Part shown: one piece after another, positions 8,844 through 19,192 of the stretch
Layout of the letters: every line of letters starts with the position of its first letter
Numbering within the stretch: the first letter of the stretch is position 1
Assembly (NCBI RefSeq): GCF_042432445.1
Contig: NZ_JBHLXE010000105.1
Location: 39,059-103,058 of the forward strand
Source: Thorsellia kenyensis
GTDB lineage: Bacteria; Pseudomonadota; Gammaproteobacteria; Enterobacterales; Thorselliaceae
Length of the DNA: 64,000 nt
Direction of reading: 5' to 3'
Notes under the pieces: generated by a model
Databases searched by the model: none
Told to the model about the DNA's origin: nothing
Seen by the model: the letters and a program-made list of their open reading frames with translations, nothing else
Position numbers and translations under genes: made by a program

Positions 8844-9719
8844 TTAAATACATTCAAAATAAACTAAAGCACCTATATACAGAGCAAGTAAAACAAAACT
8901 GATAAGTGTGCTACTTGCTATTATCTTTGCGCTTTTACCAGTTTTTAAAAACTGAGTTTCAAGCACAACAACATAAGCTGCAGGAGGAAGAAAACACAAT
9001 AAATAAAGTACTGCTATGTTTCTAGTGATTAAGTCAATTGATTGCCAGTAAGAAAAGAGAATTAATCCTGTGATAAAAAAAGCTAAGGCTAAAGTCCTCA
9101 TCCAAAAAAAATAAAATGACCTTTTAACATCATCCCAATTCAGCTTAGTATTAATTAACCAAGCCCCTAATATCATCATCCCTAAGGCACTCATCAAAAA
9201 TTTCATTCCTATATAAGGCCATAAAGTCATCTGCATTAATGGTTCTTTGAAAGGAATGAGAGTAATGCCTACTAATATAGCCCAGATATGAGGCGCTTTT
9301 AATAATTTCACCACCTTTGATTGCCAGGTAAGCTTTGAAGAAAATAGAGTAACACTGGCTAAATTTGCTTGAATAGAGCTCCCAACATAAAAAGCTAAAA
9401 TAACAGATGCAGGTTCATTACCAAATATAGCATGAGCTAAAGGCAGAGCTAACCAACCTATATTAAGGTAGCAAAAACAGAGCTCTTCAACTGGGTCTTT
9501 AGTTAATCGTTTTGCTAGCTGCAGCATGAAGGCCATTATCAAAAAACTGGCAACTATGATGACAAAAAAATCATGTTCACTCGCAAATATGTTGTAAATA
9601 ATCACGAGTGGAATAACAATTTTAGACAACAACGTGGACGCTTGCTTCTTAAAATCTACCCCCATCCTTGACAGAAACATACCAATAATTAAATATAAAA
9701 AAGGAAGAAGTACTGTCAT
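8844..9719 (-). CDS. AEC-family (auxin efflux carrier type) permease
   Basis: An integral membrane protein of 291 residues with about ten hydrophobic segments. It has the AEC-family pattern: an N-terminal PFLYLIIGMFLSRMG helix, KIVIPLVIIYNIFAS, and the LNIGWLALPLAHAIFG segment (family FxNxGxxGxPL). Members export or import organic acids or similar anions; the substrate cannot be read here. The start at 9719 is chosen over 9749 because TGGAGAT lies a normal distance upstream and the extra ten residues are polar. The gene sits alone between the phosphatase promoter region and the 3' end of mutS. Confidence 0.8.
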   Translation of the reverse strand: MTVLLPFLYLIIGMFLSRMGVDFKKQASTLLSKIVIPLVIIYNIFASEHDFFVIIVASFLIMAFMLQLAKRLTKDPVEELCFCYLNIGWLALPLAHAIFGNEPASVILAFYVGSSIQANLASVTLFSSKLTWQSKVVKLLKAPHIWAILVGITLIPFKEPLMQMTLWPYIGMKFLMSALGMMILGAWLINTKLNWDDVKRSFYFFWMRTLALAFFITGLILFSYWQSIDLITRNIAVLYLLCFLPPAAYVVVLETQFLKTGKSAKIIASSTLISFVLLALYIGALVYFECI

Positions 9720-9980
9720 GGTGAATTTATCTCCATAGATAAAGATCAAAACAATATAATCGAGTAAGCAACTCCAGACATATTATTATGGCTAAAATAA
9801 GTAGTTAGTACTCAACTGTTTAAAAAAGAAAGACTTAAAACTATAATTCACGTTAATCATAATATAAAAAAGTGACTAGCCTTTTGACTTTAAACAATAT
9901 TTTAAAAAGCTTATTGCATTTAAAAATTTTTCTTATCTGAGCATGGATTGCTAGTAGAATGTCCCAATCTATTACTTTTA

Positions 9981-12617
9981 TTAGATATCATTAGCTTTAT
10001 TCTGTAAGTCATACAAAAATTCTAATGCCATCTTAGGTGTCAAATCATCTAAATTGGCAGTTTTAATTTGATCTATCAGTTCAGTTAGCTCTTGCGTAAA
10101 TACTACATGATTTTCCTCATCCCCATATTGTTCAATATCATTTGTTATATTCAGTGGCAATTGCTCTTCAGTGGTTTGATAAAGAGAGACTCTTTGAGCT
10201 GTAGATTCTAACTCACGTAATTTTTTCTTAGCTCGTTTGAGAACATCTTTAGGTAGGCCAGCTAGCATAGCAACAGCAATACCATAACTCTTACTTGCAG
10301 CACCCGCTTCAACTTGATGCATAAAAACAATGTTTTCTTTGTGTTCTTTGGCCGCTAAATGGTAGTTTTCAATCGTTGGTATAAATTGAGGTAGTTGGGT
10401 TAATTCAAAATAATGAGTAGCAAATAAAGTCCAAGCTTTAATATTTAAGGCAAGCGATTCTGCACAAGCAAATGCTAACGAAAGTCCATCATAGGTTGAT
10501 GTTCCTCGTCCAATTTCATCCATCAAAACTAAACTTTTTTCAGTAGCATTATGCAAGATATTAGCCGTTTCCGTCATTTCCACCATAAAGGTAGAACGAC
10601 CAGACGCTAAATCATCTGATGCACCGACTCTAGTAAAAATTTTATCTATCGGGCCTATCTTTGCTGATTTAGCTGGCACAAAGCTACCAATATGAGCTAA
10701 TAAAACAATCAGAGCTGTCTGTCTCATATAAGTGCTTTTTCCGCCCATATTGGGGCCTGTAATAATACGCATTCTTTTTTGCGCATCAAAATATAAATCA
10801 TTAGGAATAAATGGCGTACTGAGCACTTGTTCAACTACAGGATGCCTTGCGCCAATAATTTCCAAACCTTCACTGTCTTGTAAATGAGGTTTTACATAGT
10901 CTAAAGTAAATGCGCGTTCGCTTAGATTACAAAGTACATCTAACTCTGAAATTAGCTCAGCACTTTTTTGAAATTGAGACAGAAAAGGCATAAGCGAATC
11001 GATAATAAATTCATACAACTGTTTTTCAATGGCTAGTGACTTACCCTTTGAAGATAAAACCTTATCCTCATACTCTTTTAGCTCAGGGATAATGTAGCGT
11101 TCAGCATTTTTTAACGTTTGCCGACGGATATAGTGCATAGGAACTTTTTCACTTTGTCCTCTACTGACCTGAATAAAATAACCATGCACAGCATTGTAAC
11201 CCACCTTTAACGTGTCAAGCCCTAGTGCTTCTCTTTCTCTTATTTCTAGTTTATCAAGATAATCCGTAGCACCTGCTGATAATGCACGATACTCATCGAG
11301 CTCAGCATGATATCCATCCGCAATAACTCCCCCATCCCTTACTAAAACAGGAGGAGAATCTACGATCGCATCATTCAATAATTTGCCTACTGCATCAAAC
11401 CCGATAAATGCCTCATTAAATCGATTAAGTTTCTCTCCATTTATAGACGCTAATAAGCCATGAATTTTTGGAAATAGAGCAATTGCTTCCCTTACTCTAA
11501 CTAAATCCCTTGGACGAATAGTTCTTAATGCTAATCGAGCATAAATACGCTCAAGATCTCCAATTTGTCTGAGCCACTGGCTCAATTCATCAGTAAAAGG
11601 TTGTAAGGTCGATATAATGCTTTGTCTTAAAAGTAACGTTTCCTTTTTTCGAGTTGGGGCGTGCAACCACCGTTTTAGCATACGACTTCCCATCGCGGTT
11701 GAGCATTTATCTAAAACAGAAGCAAGAGTATTTTCATATGTACCTGATAAATTAACTGTAATTTCTAGATTTTTGCGTGTAGCGGCATCAAGCAAAACCT
11801 CATCTTCTAATTTAAGAAGAATAATAGAATGGATATGAGGTAAAGAAGCCCTTTGGGTATCTTTAACATATTGTAATAAAGCGCCGGCTGAGCTTATAAA
11901 CGACTGGGTTTCATCAATACCAAATCCAGATAAATCTTGTGTTCCAAAATGTTGATTAAGCGTGAGTACAGCTGTTTTTAGATCAAATTCCCATTGAGGC
12001 CGCCTTCTCGGAGCTTTAATAGTTACCCCGATAAAATCTAGCGTAAAGTCTTCAGGATAGAGTAATTCAGCAGGAGATAGTCTTATAATTTCCGCTCTTA
12101 GTTCATCTAGTCCAGTAAGCTGCATAACAATAAAACGTCCAGATGTCATATCTAATGTTGCAAGGCCAAATTGAGCTTCTATCTCTTTAGTTCTTTTTTG
12201 AAGGGGATTAATTGCAACTAGCAGATTATCTTTTTTATCTTCAAGTAATGCTTCATCAGTAATCGTTCCTGGTGTGACTATACGTGTCACTTTTCTTTCA
12301 ACAGGCCCTTTGCTAGTAGCAGGATCACCTATTTGTTCGCAAATCGCAACGGATTCACCTAAAGCAACTAATTTAGCAAGATAATTGTCGGCTGCATGAT
12401 AAGGAATTCCAGCCATGGGTATCGGCTCACCATTACTTGCTCCCCTTTTAGTAAGAGATAAATCAAGTAGAGCAGCTCCTCTCTTGGCATCGTCATAAAA
12501 CATCTCATAAAAGTCACCCATTCTATAGAACAGCAATTCATTCGGGTGTTCAGCTTTTATCGACAAATACTGACGCATCATCGGAGTATGCTGAGAAAAA
12601 TCTTCTTTGTTAATCAT
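9981..12617 (-). CDS. mutS: MutS, DNA mismatch recognition ATPase
   Basis: Recognises mismatches and starts methyl-directed repair with MutL. It has 878 residues (853 in E. coli). The mismatch wedge Phe36-Tyr37-Glu38 sits in GDFYEMF at the same numbering as E. coli. Other family blocks are GEPIPMAGIPYHA, TLKNAERYIIPELKEYE, the Walker A GPNMGGKST, the signature LASGRSTFMVEM, Walker B LVLMDEIGRGTS and the FATHYFELTQL switch. The C-terminal ~25 extra residues keep the dimer/tetramer tail. It stands alone; the 1.5 kb upstream has no gene. Confidence 0.98.
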   Translation of the reverse strand: MINKEDFSQHTPMMRQYLSIKAEHPNELLFYRMGDFYEMFYDDAKRGAALLDLSLTKRGASNGEPIPMAGIPYHAADNYLAKLVALGESVAICEQIGDPATSKGPVERKVTRIVTPGTITDEALLEDKKDNLLVAINPLQKRTKEIEAQFGLATLDMTSGRFIVMQLTGLDELRAEIIRLSPAELLYPEDFTLDFIGVTIKAPRRRPQWEFDLKTAVLTLNQHFGTQDLSGFGIDETQSFISSAGALLQYVKDTQRASLPHIHSIILLKLEDEVLLDAATRKNLEITVNLSGTYENTLASVLDKCSTAMGSRMLKRWLHAPTRKKETLLLRQSIISTLQPFTDELSQWLRQIGDLERIYARLALRTIRPRDLVRVREAIALFPKIHGLLASINGEKLNRFNEAFIGFDAVGKLLNDAIVDSPPVLVRDGGVIADGYHAELDEYRALSAGATDYLDKLEIREREALGLDTLKVGYNAVHGYFIQVSRGQSEKVPMHYIRRQTLKNAERYIIPELKEYEDKVLSSKGKSLAIEKQLYEFIIDSLMPFLSQFQKSAELISELDVLCNLSERAFTLDYVKPHLQDSEGLEIIGARHPVVEQVLSTPFIPNDLYFDAQKRMRIITGPNMGGKSTYMRQTALIVLLAHIGSFVPAKSAKIGPIDKIFTRVGASDDLASGRSTFMVEMTETANILHNATEKSLVLMDEIGRGTSTYDGLSLAFACAESLALNIKAWTLFATHYFELTQLPQFIPTIENYHLAAKEHKENIVFMHQVEAGAASKSYGIAVAMLAGLPKDVLKRAKKKLRELESTAQRVSLYQTTEEQLPLNITNDIEQYGDEENHVVFTQELTELIDQIKTANLDDLTPKMALEFLYDLQNKANDI

Positions 12618-14171
12618 TAGGTTATTACCATTTAAAATATCTATGTTTAGTTAATTGTTTTTTATTTTTTTGAACTCATAAATTGCCACAAAAAATGTAA
12701 GCGTGTAGAGCTTAACATGGATAGCTTCATTTATTTCAGCACTAAATTGATCATAATACGACTAGTTTATACTCGTACATAAAAATTTTTTATCCAATAG
12801 GGTTGTACTATCACAACCACAAATTCGAAAAATATCTAACTTATCGCATATAAAGTCTGCATATGATAAAAGCAAATAAAGCAAACAAGTCAGATAAAAT
12901 TTAGTATAAAAAAGTCAGTTACGCTGATTAATAAATCAAAATTTTAAAATATCGTTTTGATAGATATCGAACATGCAAGCCCATTCAAATTAAAAATATT
13001 ATTTTAATAATACAATCTTAATGATTTCCCTTGAAGATCTCAGTTGTACTATAATCGAACAATAAATATCTGGAAATAGATATACTATATTAAGTCATCA
13101 TAAACTAAAAAAATACTTTTAATTTGAAATATCACAGTTAAATAATGCGCATATAGAGATAATTTAAAACAGCCACCCGCTTCATAAATATAAACATCCG
13201 ATGGTATGTTGTGAAATAAAGCATTAGATGGCTTGCATATTGTATTAAGTCGCTGGTAGGCTAACTAGTATAGACTAGCAAGAGTAGGTATTAATTCAGA
13301 CCTATCTGTAATAGTTATGTTATGAATATTTATGCAAAGATTAACATTATTACAAAATATCAGCACTATTGATAAATTTAGGGGGATATAGGAAAAAATA
13401 CACACGTATTCGTATTGATTTTCCTAAAAATATTGTCTAAGTTTTTGCCATATTGAAAAGACTATTTTTGTTAAAGCCTTAGAACGTACAACGTACATAG
13501 TTCATTAAATTTTATAATGTTTGTCAGAATTGGTCAAAATAATAAGCGTAATATTTTTTTAACCTATTATTTTAATAAACATTAAAGTTTTTATTCTTCA
13601 TCCGTTGGAGTATATTGCATACTAGTGTCCCCTATAGCCTCGTAGCATTTAAAGGACCTAGCCCTAGAAGAAATGACTTCAGTAATTAATTTTAATATGC
13701 TATGGTTCGTTGAGGTTTCAGTTAATTTTTCTCTTCCTAAATCAATGCATTAAACTTTTTAGAACGTACTAACAACACGGCACTTTCTGCTAATGCTTTA
13801 TTCTTCTTTTTAGCTCAGCCTCTGGCGTATTATTTACTTCCTTTAGTGTTTTAAGTAAGCAATTTATTTATTATTGTTTTTCTGTTCTTAACTCTTAATA
13901 AACTTCCTTTCTCAAGACTAAAGTTGATGTTCAAAAATACCTTTCATTCGACACCACTGACTGAGTTCCACGCAAGCTAAAGCATTGGATGGTGATATCG
14001 CTGATGATTTTGCATCAGCTGACAACTGTTTACCATGTGTAGATTTTTATTATTTACTTTTAAGTAATGATAATCACACATTCCGCTGTTCAAAAAATTA
14101 TTAATTGAAAAGTATTTTTGTGAACTGCATTACGATATTTAATTAAATTATTGATATTATTATAAAAAATA
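12618..14171. other. Gene-free AT-rich desert with probable decayed coding
   Basis: No credible gene in about 1.55 kb. Stop codons are dense in all frames. Short stretches still read like protein: on the minus strand about 13590-13870, a frame reading TLKEVNNTPEAELKRRIK shifts into a second frame reading KALAESAVLLVRSKKFNALI. On the plus strand near 13980-14100 there is ALDGDIADDFASADNCLPC. I cannot name a family for either. A TTAGAACGTAC word occurs near 13480 and in a related form near 13758. The desert directly precedes a decayed transposase, so it is probably an old insertion site in decay. Confidence 0.6.
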
Positions 14172-15408
14172 ATTAATCATAATGGCAATTCCCGATATGA
14201 TTATGGCCATTTTGGATTGGTTGCTGATTTTATTAAACAGATTGGGTTGGTTGACTATATTGATCGCGTTACTCCTAATAACTAAGCCTTGTGATGTCAG
14301 TCATGGTCAAGTAATTGCAGCGATGTTGCGTAATTCGCTAGGATTTCATTCTCATGCTCTCTACTTAGTCCCCGAATACTTTGCTGATAAACCTATTGAT
14401 TTACTTATTGCGCCTGGGATCTATAGTGAACATTTGAACCATGATGTGCTGGGCCGAACCTTTTATGCCGTATTTGATTATGGCGTCTCTTCTTCTACAA
14501 TGAACTTGCGATTAAAACGCTTAACACTCTAAAAATTAACCCTAAAGCGATCAATCTCGACTTAACTAGGTCCCATGTCGATGGCACTGCTTACAATAAC
14601 AACACGCCTGATGATAGAGATAAATTCATCCGCATTGTTCAAGGATATAGTCGAGATCATAGGCCTGAACTCAACCAAGCAATTCTGACTTTAATAACCG
14701 AAAATCAAGCTGAGATCCCAATCGATTTGGAAGCACTCAGTGGCAATGCTGAAGATAAATCGACTTTCCACGATATCATTAAATCTCAGCTAGATTCATT
14801 AAAAGCTGCAGAGAATAATCAATATTTAATCGCTGATTCAGCGCTTTACACTAAAGCGACTATTCAGTCTTTGCATGAGAAAAATCGATACTTTATTACG
14901 CGTGTGTCGTCAGTTTCAAATGACGCCAAAGCGGTCAGTAACCGACCAGACTTAGCCGCTTTTATGCCTATTTGTGACGGATATGAAGGATATTACACAG
15001 ACAGCAATTATGCAGATGTTCCGCAAAAGTGGCCCGTAATCCACTCTCAAGCTGTACGAGAACGTGCACTCAAAACTTTTGCTATGGGGTAAAGTTAACG
15101 AGAATTTTTTTAGATTCTGCCATCATAATTTAGTCTCCTATCTCTTATTATTATAACTAAAGATGATTACAGGAAAATGATACCACTATAGGCGAGCGAG
15201 GGGCAGATTCTTAAAAGCTCCTTAATTCATGACCTCATCTTTTATTGTTAAAAAACCAAGCCGCATAAAAGCATTATTCTTTTTAATGACTACAGTACTC
15301 ATGATTTATGCTGGTCTAGATCATCAAATCAGAACTAAACTCAAAGGGAATAAGAAAAGCATCACGAATAGTATGAAGAAACAAACAGATAATCCTAATA
15401 ATCGGTAA
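14172..15408 (+). pseudogene. Decayed IS1634-type (DUF4277) transposase
   Basis: Remnants of one transposase in several frames. About 14172-14286 reads GHFGLVADFIKQIGLVDYID, then shifts to the frame holding CDVSHGQVIAAMLRNSLGF and EHLNHDVLGRTFYAVFDYG, the DUF4277 N-terminal signature of IS1634-family transposases. A second shift near 14495 leads into NELAIKTL, SHVDGTAYNNN and the catalytic-region segment LIADSALYTKATIQSL up to a stop at 15090. The C-terminus survives separately at 15229-15408 (FFLMTTVLMIYAGLDHQIR). The ~140 bp between these parts have no matching frame, so internal sequence is lost. I could not identify terminal repeats. The element is dead. Confidence 0.82.
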
Positions 15409-15502
15409 TTATTATTCCAAACAAGATACGATAAGACAGAGCTTATATTTGAAATACTATATTAATAAATCTTTCTGCTATTTTAAAAAGCAATTTTTTT
15501 TA

Positions 15503-15548
15503 TGAAAAACCTATTTATAATGAACGAAAATAGTACATTATAAATAGG
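15503..15548 (-). terminator. Intrinsic terminator of the ABC transporter/xylulose operon
   Basis: A perfect 13-bp inverted repeat (15510-15522 and 15536-15548) with a 13-base loop is followed on the minus strand by GTTTTTCATAAAAAA. It lies 30 bp beyond the binding-protein gene and is well placed to end the five-gene transcript. Confidence 0.75.
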
Positions 15549-15578
15549 TAACTTAGGATTATAATTTTAGATTAGTTT

Positions 15579-16592
15579 TTAATTCCTTGATTTTAATAAC
15601 TGATCTGCATTTTCTGAAGTAACAACAGTCCATGGAATAGAATAGGTTTTATCCTTTCCTTCATTCCACTGGAGCTGTTCTGCATACTGTTTCCAAATTT
15701 CAGATTGTGGTTCATAGTTTTCTCCTAACACTGCCTTCAATGCAATATCAATTGAGCCTTGCATTTGACCATTAGCATCCTGTAATATAGAGACCATTTC
15801 ACCCTCTTTAACTGCGCGAATTGCATCAGAAACACCATCTACGCCTGCAATTGAAAAATCTTTCACATTTAAGCCTGCAGCTTTAATCGCTTCAATTGCA
15901 CCCAATGCCATCTCATCATTTTGAGCAATAACACCATCAATCTTCCCTTGGTGTTTTTGCAACCAGTTTTCCATTAAAGGTAATGCTTCAGCCCTTGACC
16001 AATTAGCTGTTTTTCGTTCAAGGATTTTAATTTTGTCTGGGCCACATTCTGCAATAGCTTTTTCATTACCTTCACCACGTTGAATTTCACCACTACCACC
16101 TTTAGGGCCTTCTAAAATAACTACGTTTCCTTCGCAATTCATTTTTTCAAGTACAGCTTTAGCCTCCATGTATCCGCCTAAAACATCATCTGAGACAACC
16201 TCAGCAGTCATCTTATCTGTATTTAAACGGGCATTAGTTACAATAACCGGTATATTGGCTTCATTCGCCATCGTTACTACATCAATATTAGCTTCAAAAT
16301 CCATAGGATTAATAATAATTGCATCTGTTTGTGTTTGAATAGCAGTTTCAGCTTGATTATTTTGTACCAACGCATCATATCGGCCATCATAAACAGTAAT
16401 TACTGCATCGCCACTTTTAACAGCAGGATGTTCTTTAGCTGATTTTTCCATTAATTGTACAAATTCAGCTTTCATACCATACATCAATATTGCTATTTTC
16501 ACTGGTTTCTCAGCAGCAAGAGCCATCTGAGTTACAGAACTCCCCAAGAACATTGATGCTGTTAATAAAGCAATTTTAGTCATTTTTTTCAT
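15579..16592 (-). CDS. Periplasmic sugar-binding protein of an RbsB-type ABC transporter
   Basis: Substrate-binding component for the transporter encoded by the next two genes upstream. It has 337 residues, with a cleavable signal peptide (MKKMTKIALLTASMFLGSS..., likely cut after ALA near residue 26). The type-1 periplasmic binding fold is clear: AILMYGM start, DAIIINPMDFEANIDVV, VILEGPKGG, DGVIAQNDEMALGAIEAI and SIAGVDGVSDAI. This is the Peripla_BP_4 pattern of ribose, galactose and pentitol receptors. It is the last gene of the operon, 31 bp after the permease. The ligand is inferred only from neighbours: a pentose or pentitol such as D-lyxose, D-xylulose or xylitol. Confidence 0.88.
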   Translation of the reverse strand: MKKMTKIALLTASMFLGSSVTQMALAAEKPVKIAILMYGMKAEFVQLMEKSAKEHPAVKSGDAVITVYDGRYDALVQNNQAETAIQTQTDAIIINPMDFEANIDVVTMANEANIPVIVTNARLNTDKMTAEVVSDDVLGGYMEAKAVLEKMNCEGNVVILEGPKGGSGEIQRGEGNEKAIAECGPDKIKILERKTANWSRAEALPLMENWLQKHQGKIDGVIAQNDEMALGAIEAIKAAGLNVKDFSIAGVDGVSDAIRAVKEGEMVSILQDANGQMQGSIDIALKAVLGENYEPQSEIWKQYAEQLQWNEGKDKTYSIPWTVVTSENADQLLKSRN

Positions 16593-16623
16593 ATTAAAGC
16601 TCCTAAATTATAATAATTTAATA

Positions 16624-17661
16624 CTAATCACGACTACTTTTACGTGAAGAGTCTATGAGTACAGCAACTACGATTAAAACACCTTTTAAAATTTGTTGAT
16701 AATATGAGGTAACCCCTAGTAAATCCAGGGCATTACTGAGAACACCAATAATGAGGATTCCAAATAAAGTACCTACCAAAGAGCCAGTCCCTCCAGACAT
16801 ACTTGTACCACCTATAACTACTGCAGCGATTGCATCAAGTTCATATGCATTGCCAGCATCTGTTTGTGCGGAACCTGTTCGAGCAGCTAAGATTATTCCA
16901 GCAATCCCGGCTAATGCACCACAAAGGGTATATACCAAAATTTTAATTTTATTTACATTGATTCCTGAAGTTCTTGCGCTTTTAGGGTTACCTCCCACTG
17001 CATAAACATAACGCCCAAATTTTGTTTTATTTAATAAAATCCAAGCAGAGATAAACACAAATACTAAAATTAAAACTGGAACAGGAATGCCCATTACATG
17101 TCCTTTACCTATCCATCTAAAATTTTCATTTAATTGAGACACTGGATTACCATCTGTGGACAGTAGCGTTAAACCTCTTGCAGCTGATAGCATGCCCATG
17201 GTCACAATAAATGGCTGTAGCTTAAATCGCGATAAAATAGTTCCATTGATTAGTCCACAGATAGTACCTATACCAAGAGCAATAATAATCGGCAATGCGA
17301 TTGCATCTACAGTTCCAGTCCAGGAAAGTCCTGTATTTGTTGTAGCAAACCTAGCCGCAACAATACTACTTAAAGCAAGTACAGATCCAACAGATAAGTC
17401 AACTCCTGCTGTAATAATCACGAAGGTCATTCCAATTGCTAGAATTCCATTGATAGAGAGTTGTCTGAGTACTATCAACATATTGCCTTGACTCAAAAAA
17501 TAGTTATAATCCCACTTTCCCCTTAAAATTTGAATTTCTCCAATTATTGTTACAATAATGCACAATGCAAAAAAAGCTATTATTATCCCATAACGCTGTA
17601 TGTTCATCCGCTGAAATAAGTTCGGTATATGCCCTTCTAGGTTTTTATTTATGCTATTCAT
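16624..17661 (-). CDS. RbsC-type ABC sugar permease
   Basis: A 345-residue inner-membrane permease of the BPD_transp_2 family with about eight to ten hydrophobic segments. Recognisable family blocks are AIGMTFVIITAGVDLSVGSV, FIVTMGMLSAARGL, KFGRYVYAVGGNPKSARTSGI and the AIAAVVIGGTSMSGGTGSL loop that contacts the ATPase. It lies between the double-ATPase gene and the binding-protein gene with 31-bp gaps on both sides, so the three make one importer. Substrate as for the binding protein, by context only. Confidence 0.92.
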   Translation of the reverse strand: MNSINKNLEGHIPNLFQRMNIQRYGIIIAFFALCIIVTIIGEIQILRGKWDYNYFLSQGNMLIVLRQLSINGILAIGMTFVIITAGVDLSVGSVLALSSIVAARFATTNTGLSWTGTVDAIALPIIIALGIGTICGLINGTILSRFKLQPFIVTMGMLSAARGLTLLSTDGNPVSQLNENFRWIGKGHVMGIPVPVLILVFVFISAWILLNKTKFGRYVYAVGGNPKSARTSGINVNKIKILVYTLCGALAGIAGIILAARTGSAQTDAGNAYELDAIAAVVIGGTSMSGGTGSLVGTLFGILIIGVLSNALDLLGVTSYYQQILKGVLIVVAVLIDSSRKSSRD

Positions 17662-17692
17662 GTAAATTTCTCTTTAGTTTAATAAGTAACAA

Positions 17693-19192
17693 TTAAACGG
17701 CTAATCTCATCAGCTCATTCTGATTAGTTGTTTTAGTTTCGAGTTCCCCTACAATTTCCCCATCCTTAAATACAATTATTCTATCGCTCATTCCAATAAT
17801 TTCTGACAGTTCAGAAGAAACCATGATGATCCCTTTACCTTTAAGTGCAAGTTCTGACATAAATTTGTATATTTCTTTTTTAGCCCCCACATCCACTCCC
17901 CTTGTAGGCTCATCAAGAAGTAAAACTGTAGGTTCAATAAGCGCCCAACGACCTAAAACAACTTTTTGCTGATTTCCACCACTTAAATTACCAACCGGTT
18001 GATCTGCATCAAGGGTTTTAACATTAAATAGCTTTATGATATCTTGGGCTCTTTTTTCTTCTAATTCCTTACTTACAAATCCATTTTGGCTGACAACATC
18101 TAAAGACGCGATATTAATATTTTCTCGTATGGATCTACCTAACATTAAACCTGTTTCTTTACGATCTTCGGTTAAATACGCTATACCATTTTTTATTGCT
18201 GAGCTAGGTGATATGTTATTTAATTTCTTATTCTTAATGATTATTTCACCATAACTTGGCTTTTCAATACCAAATATTAGATCTAAACACTCTGTTCTTC
18301 CTGAACCCACTAAACCGTAAAATCCTAAAATTTCTCCCTTTTTTAATTCAAAGGATATTGATTTAATTTTTTTATCCCAACTAAGGTTTTTAACCTCTAA
18401 AATCACTTCATCAGTAGGTTGATTAAATTTTGCAAATTCATCTTTAATTTCTCTACCAATAATTAACTCTATGAGTTTTTCACGATTTATAGAATCAATA
18501 GCACCCTCTGTTATATATTGGCCATCTCTGAAAATAGTATAGCTATCTGCAATTTGAAAAATTTCAGATAATCGATGTGAAACATAAATTACACCTTTAC
18601 CTAGATCAGCAAGCTTTTTTAATGCACTAAACATTTTTTGAGCATCTTCTTCTCCAATCGCAGATGTTGGTTCATCCATAATAATAATGTCCGCCTTGTC
18701 ATGAGATAAGGCCTTTGCTATTTCAACAAGTTGTTGTTCTGCAACACTCAAATAACGCATTTTTTCTGTTGGCGATATATCAAAATCTAAATCATCCAAT
18801 AGGGTTTGAGTAAGAAGATTTAGCATCTTAAAATCTACTAGTCCTTTTTTAGTGGGTTCTCTCCCTAACCAAATATTTTCAGCAACAGTCAGGTCTGGTA
18901 TGGCACTCAATTCTTGTTGAACTATTGTTATTCCTGCATCCATCGCTTCTTTTGCTGATTTAAACGAATGTTTTACTCCATTAATAAGTATTTGGCCTTC
19001 ATCAGGCTCAATAAATCCCATTAATATACTTAAAAATGTTGATTTTCCTGCTCCATTACCACCACATAGTGCATGAATAGATCCTCTTTGCAGAGTGAAT
19101 TCTCCATTTTTCAGCGCAAGCACTTTACCGAATTTTTTACTTACGCCCTTAATTTGTAATAAGGGCAAATCGTTATCTAATAGGGGCTTCAT
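17693..19192 (-). CDS. RbsA-type double ABC ATPase for sugar import
   Basis: The 499-residue ATPase has two tandem nucleotide-binding domains, typical of RbsA/XylG/AraG. The first has Walker A GGNGAGKST, a degenerate signature (YLSVAEQQLVEIAKAL) and Walker B IIMDEPTSAI. The second has the atypical Walker A GLVGSGRTE, signature NLSGGNQQKVVLGRW and Walker B LLLDEPTRGVDVG. This asymmetry is normal for the family. It overlaps the xylulokinase gene by 4 bp (ATGA), so translation is coupled. Confidence 0.95.
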   Translation of the reverse strand: MKPLLDNDLPLLQIKGVSKKFGKVLALKNGEFTLQRGSIHALCGGNGAGKSTFLSILMGFIEPDEGQILINGVKHSFKSAKEAMDAGITIVQQELSAIPDLTVAENIWLGREPTKKGLVDFKMLNLLTQTLLDDLDFDISPTEKMRYLSVAEQQLVEIAKALSHDKADIIIMDEPTSAIGEEDAQKMFSALKKLADLGKGVIYVSHRLSEIFQIADSYTIFRDGQYITEGAIDSINREKLIELIIGREIKDEFAKFNQPTDEVILEVKNLSWDKKIKSISFELKKGEILGFYGLVGSGRTECLDLIFGIEKPSYGEIIIKNKKLNNISPSSAIKNGIAYLTEDRKETGLMLGRSIRENINIASLDVVSQNGFVSKELEEKRAQDIIKLFNVKTLDADQPVGNLSGGNQQKVVLGRWALIEPTVLLLDEPTRGVDVGAKKEIYKFMSELALKGKGIIMVSSELSEIIGMSDRIIVFKDGEIVGELETKTTNQNELMRLAV

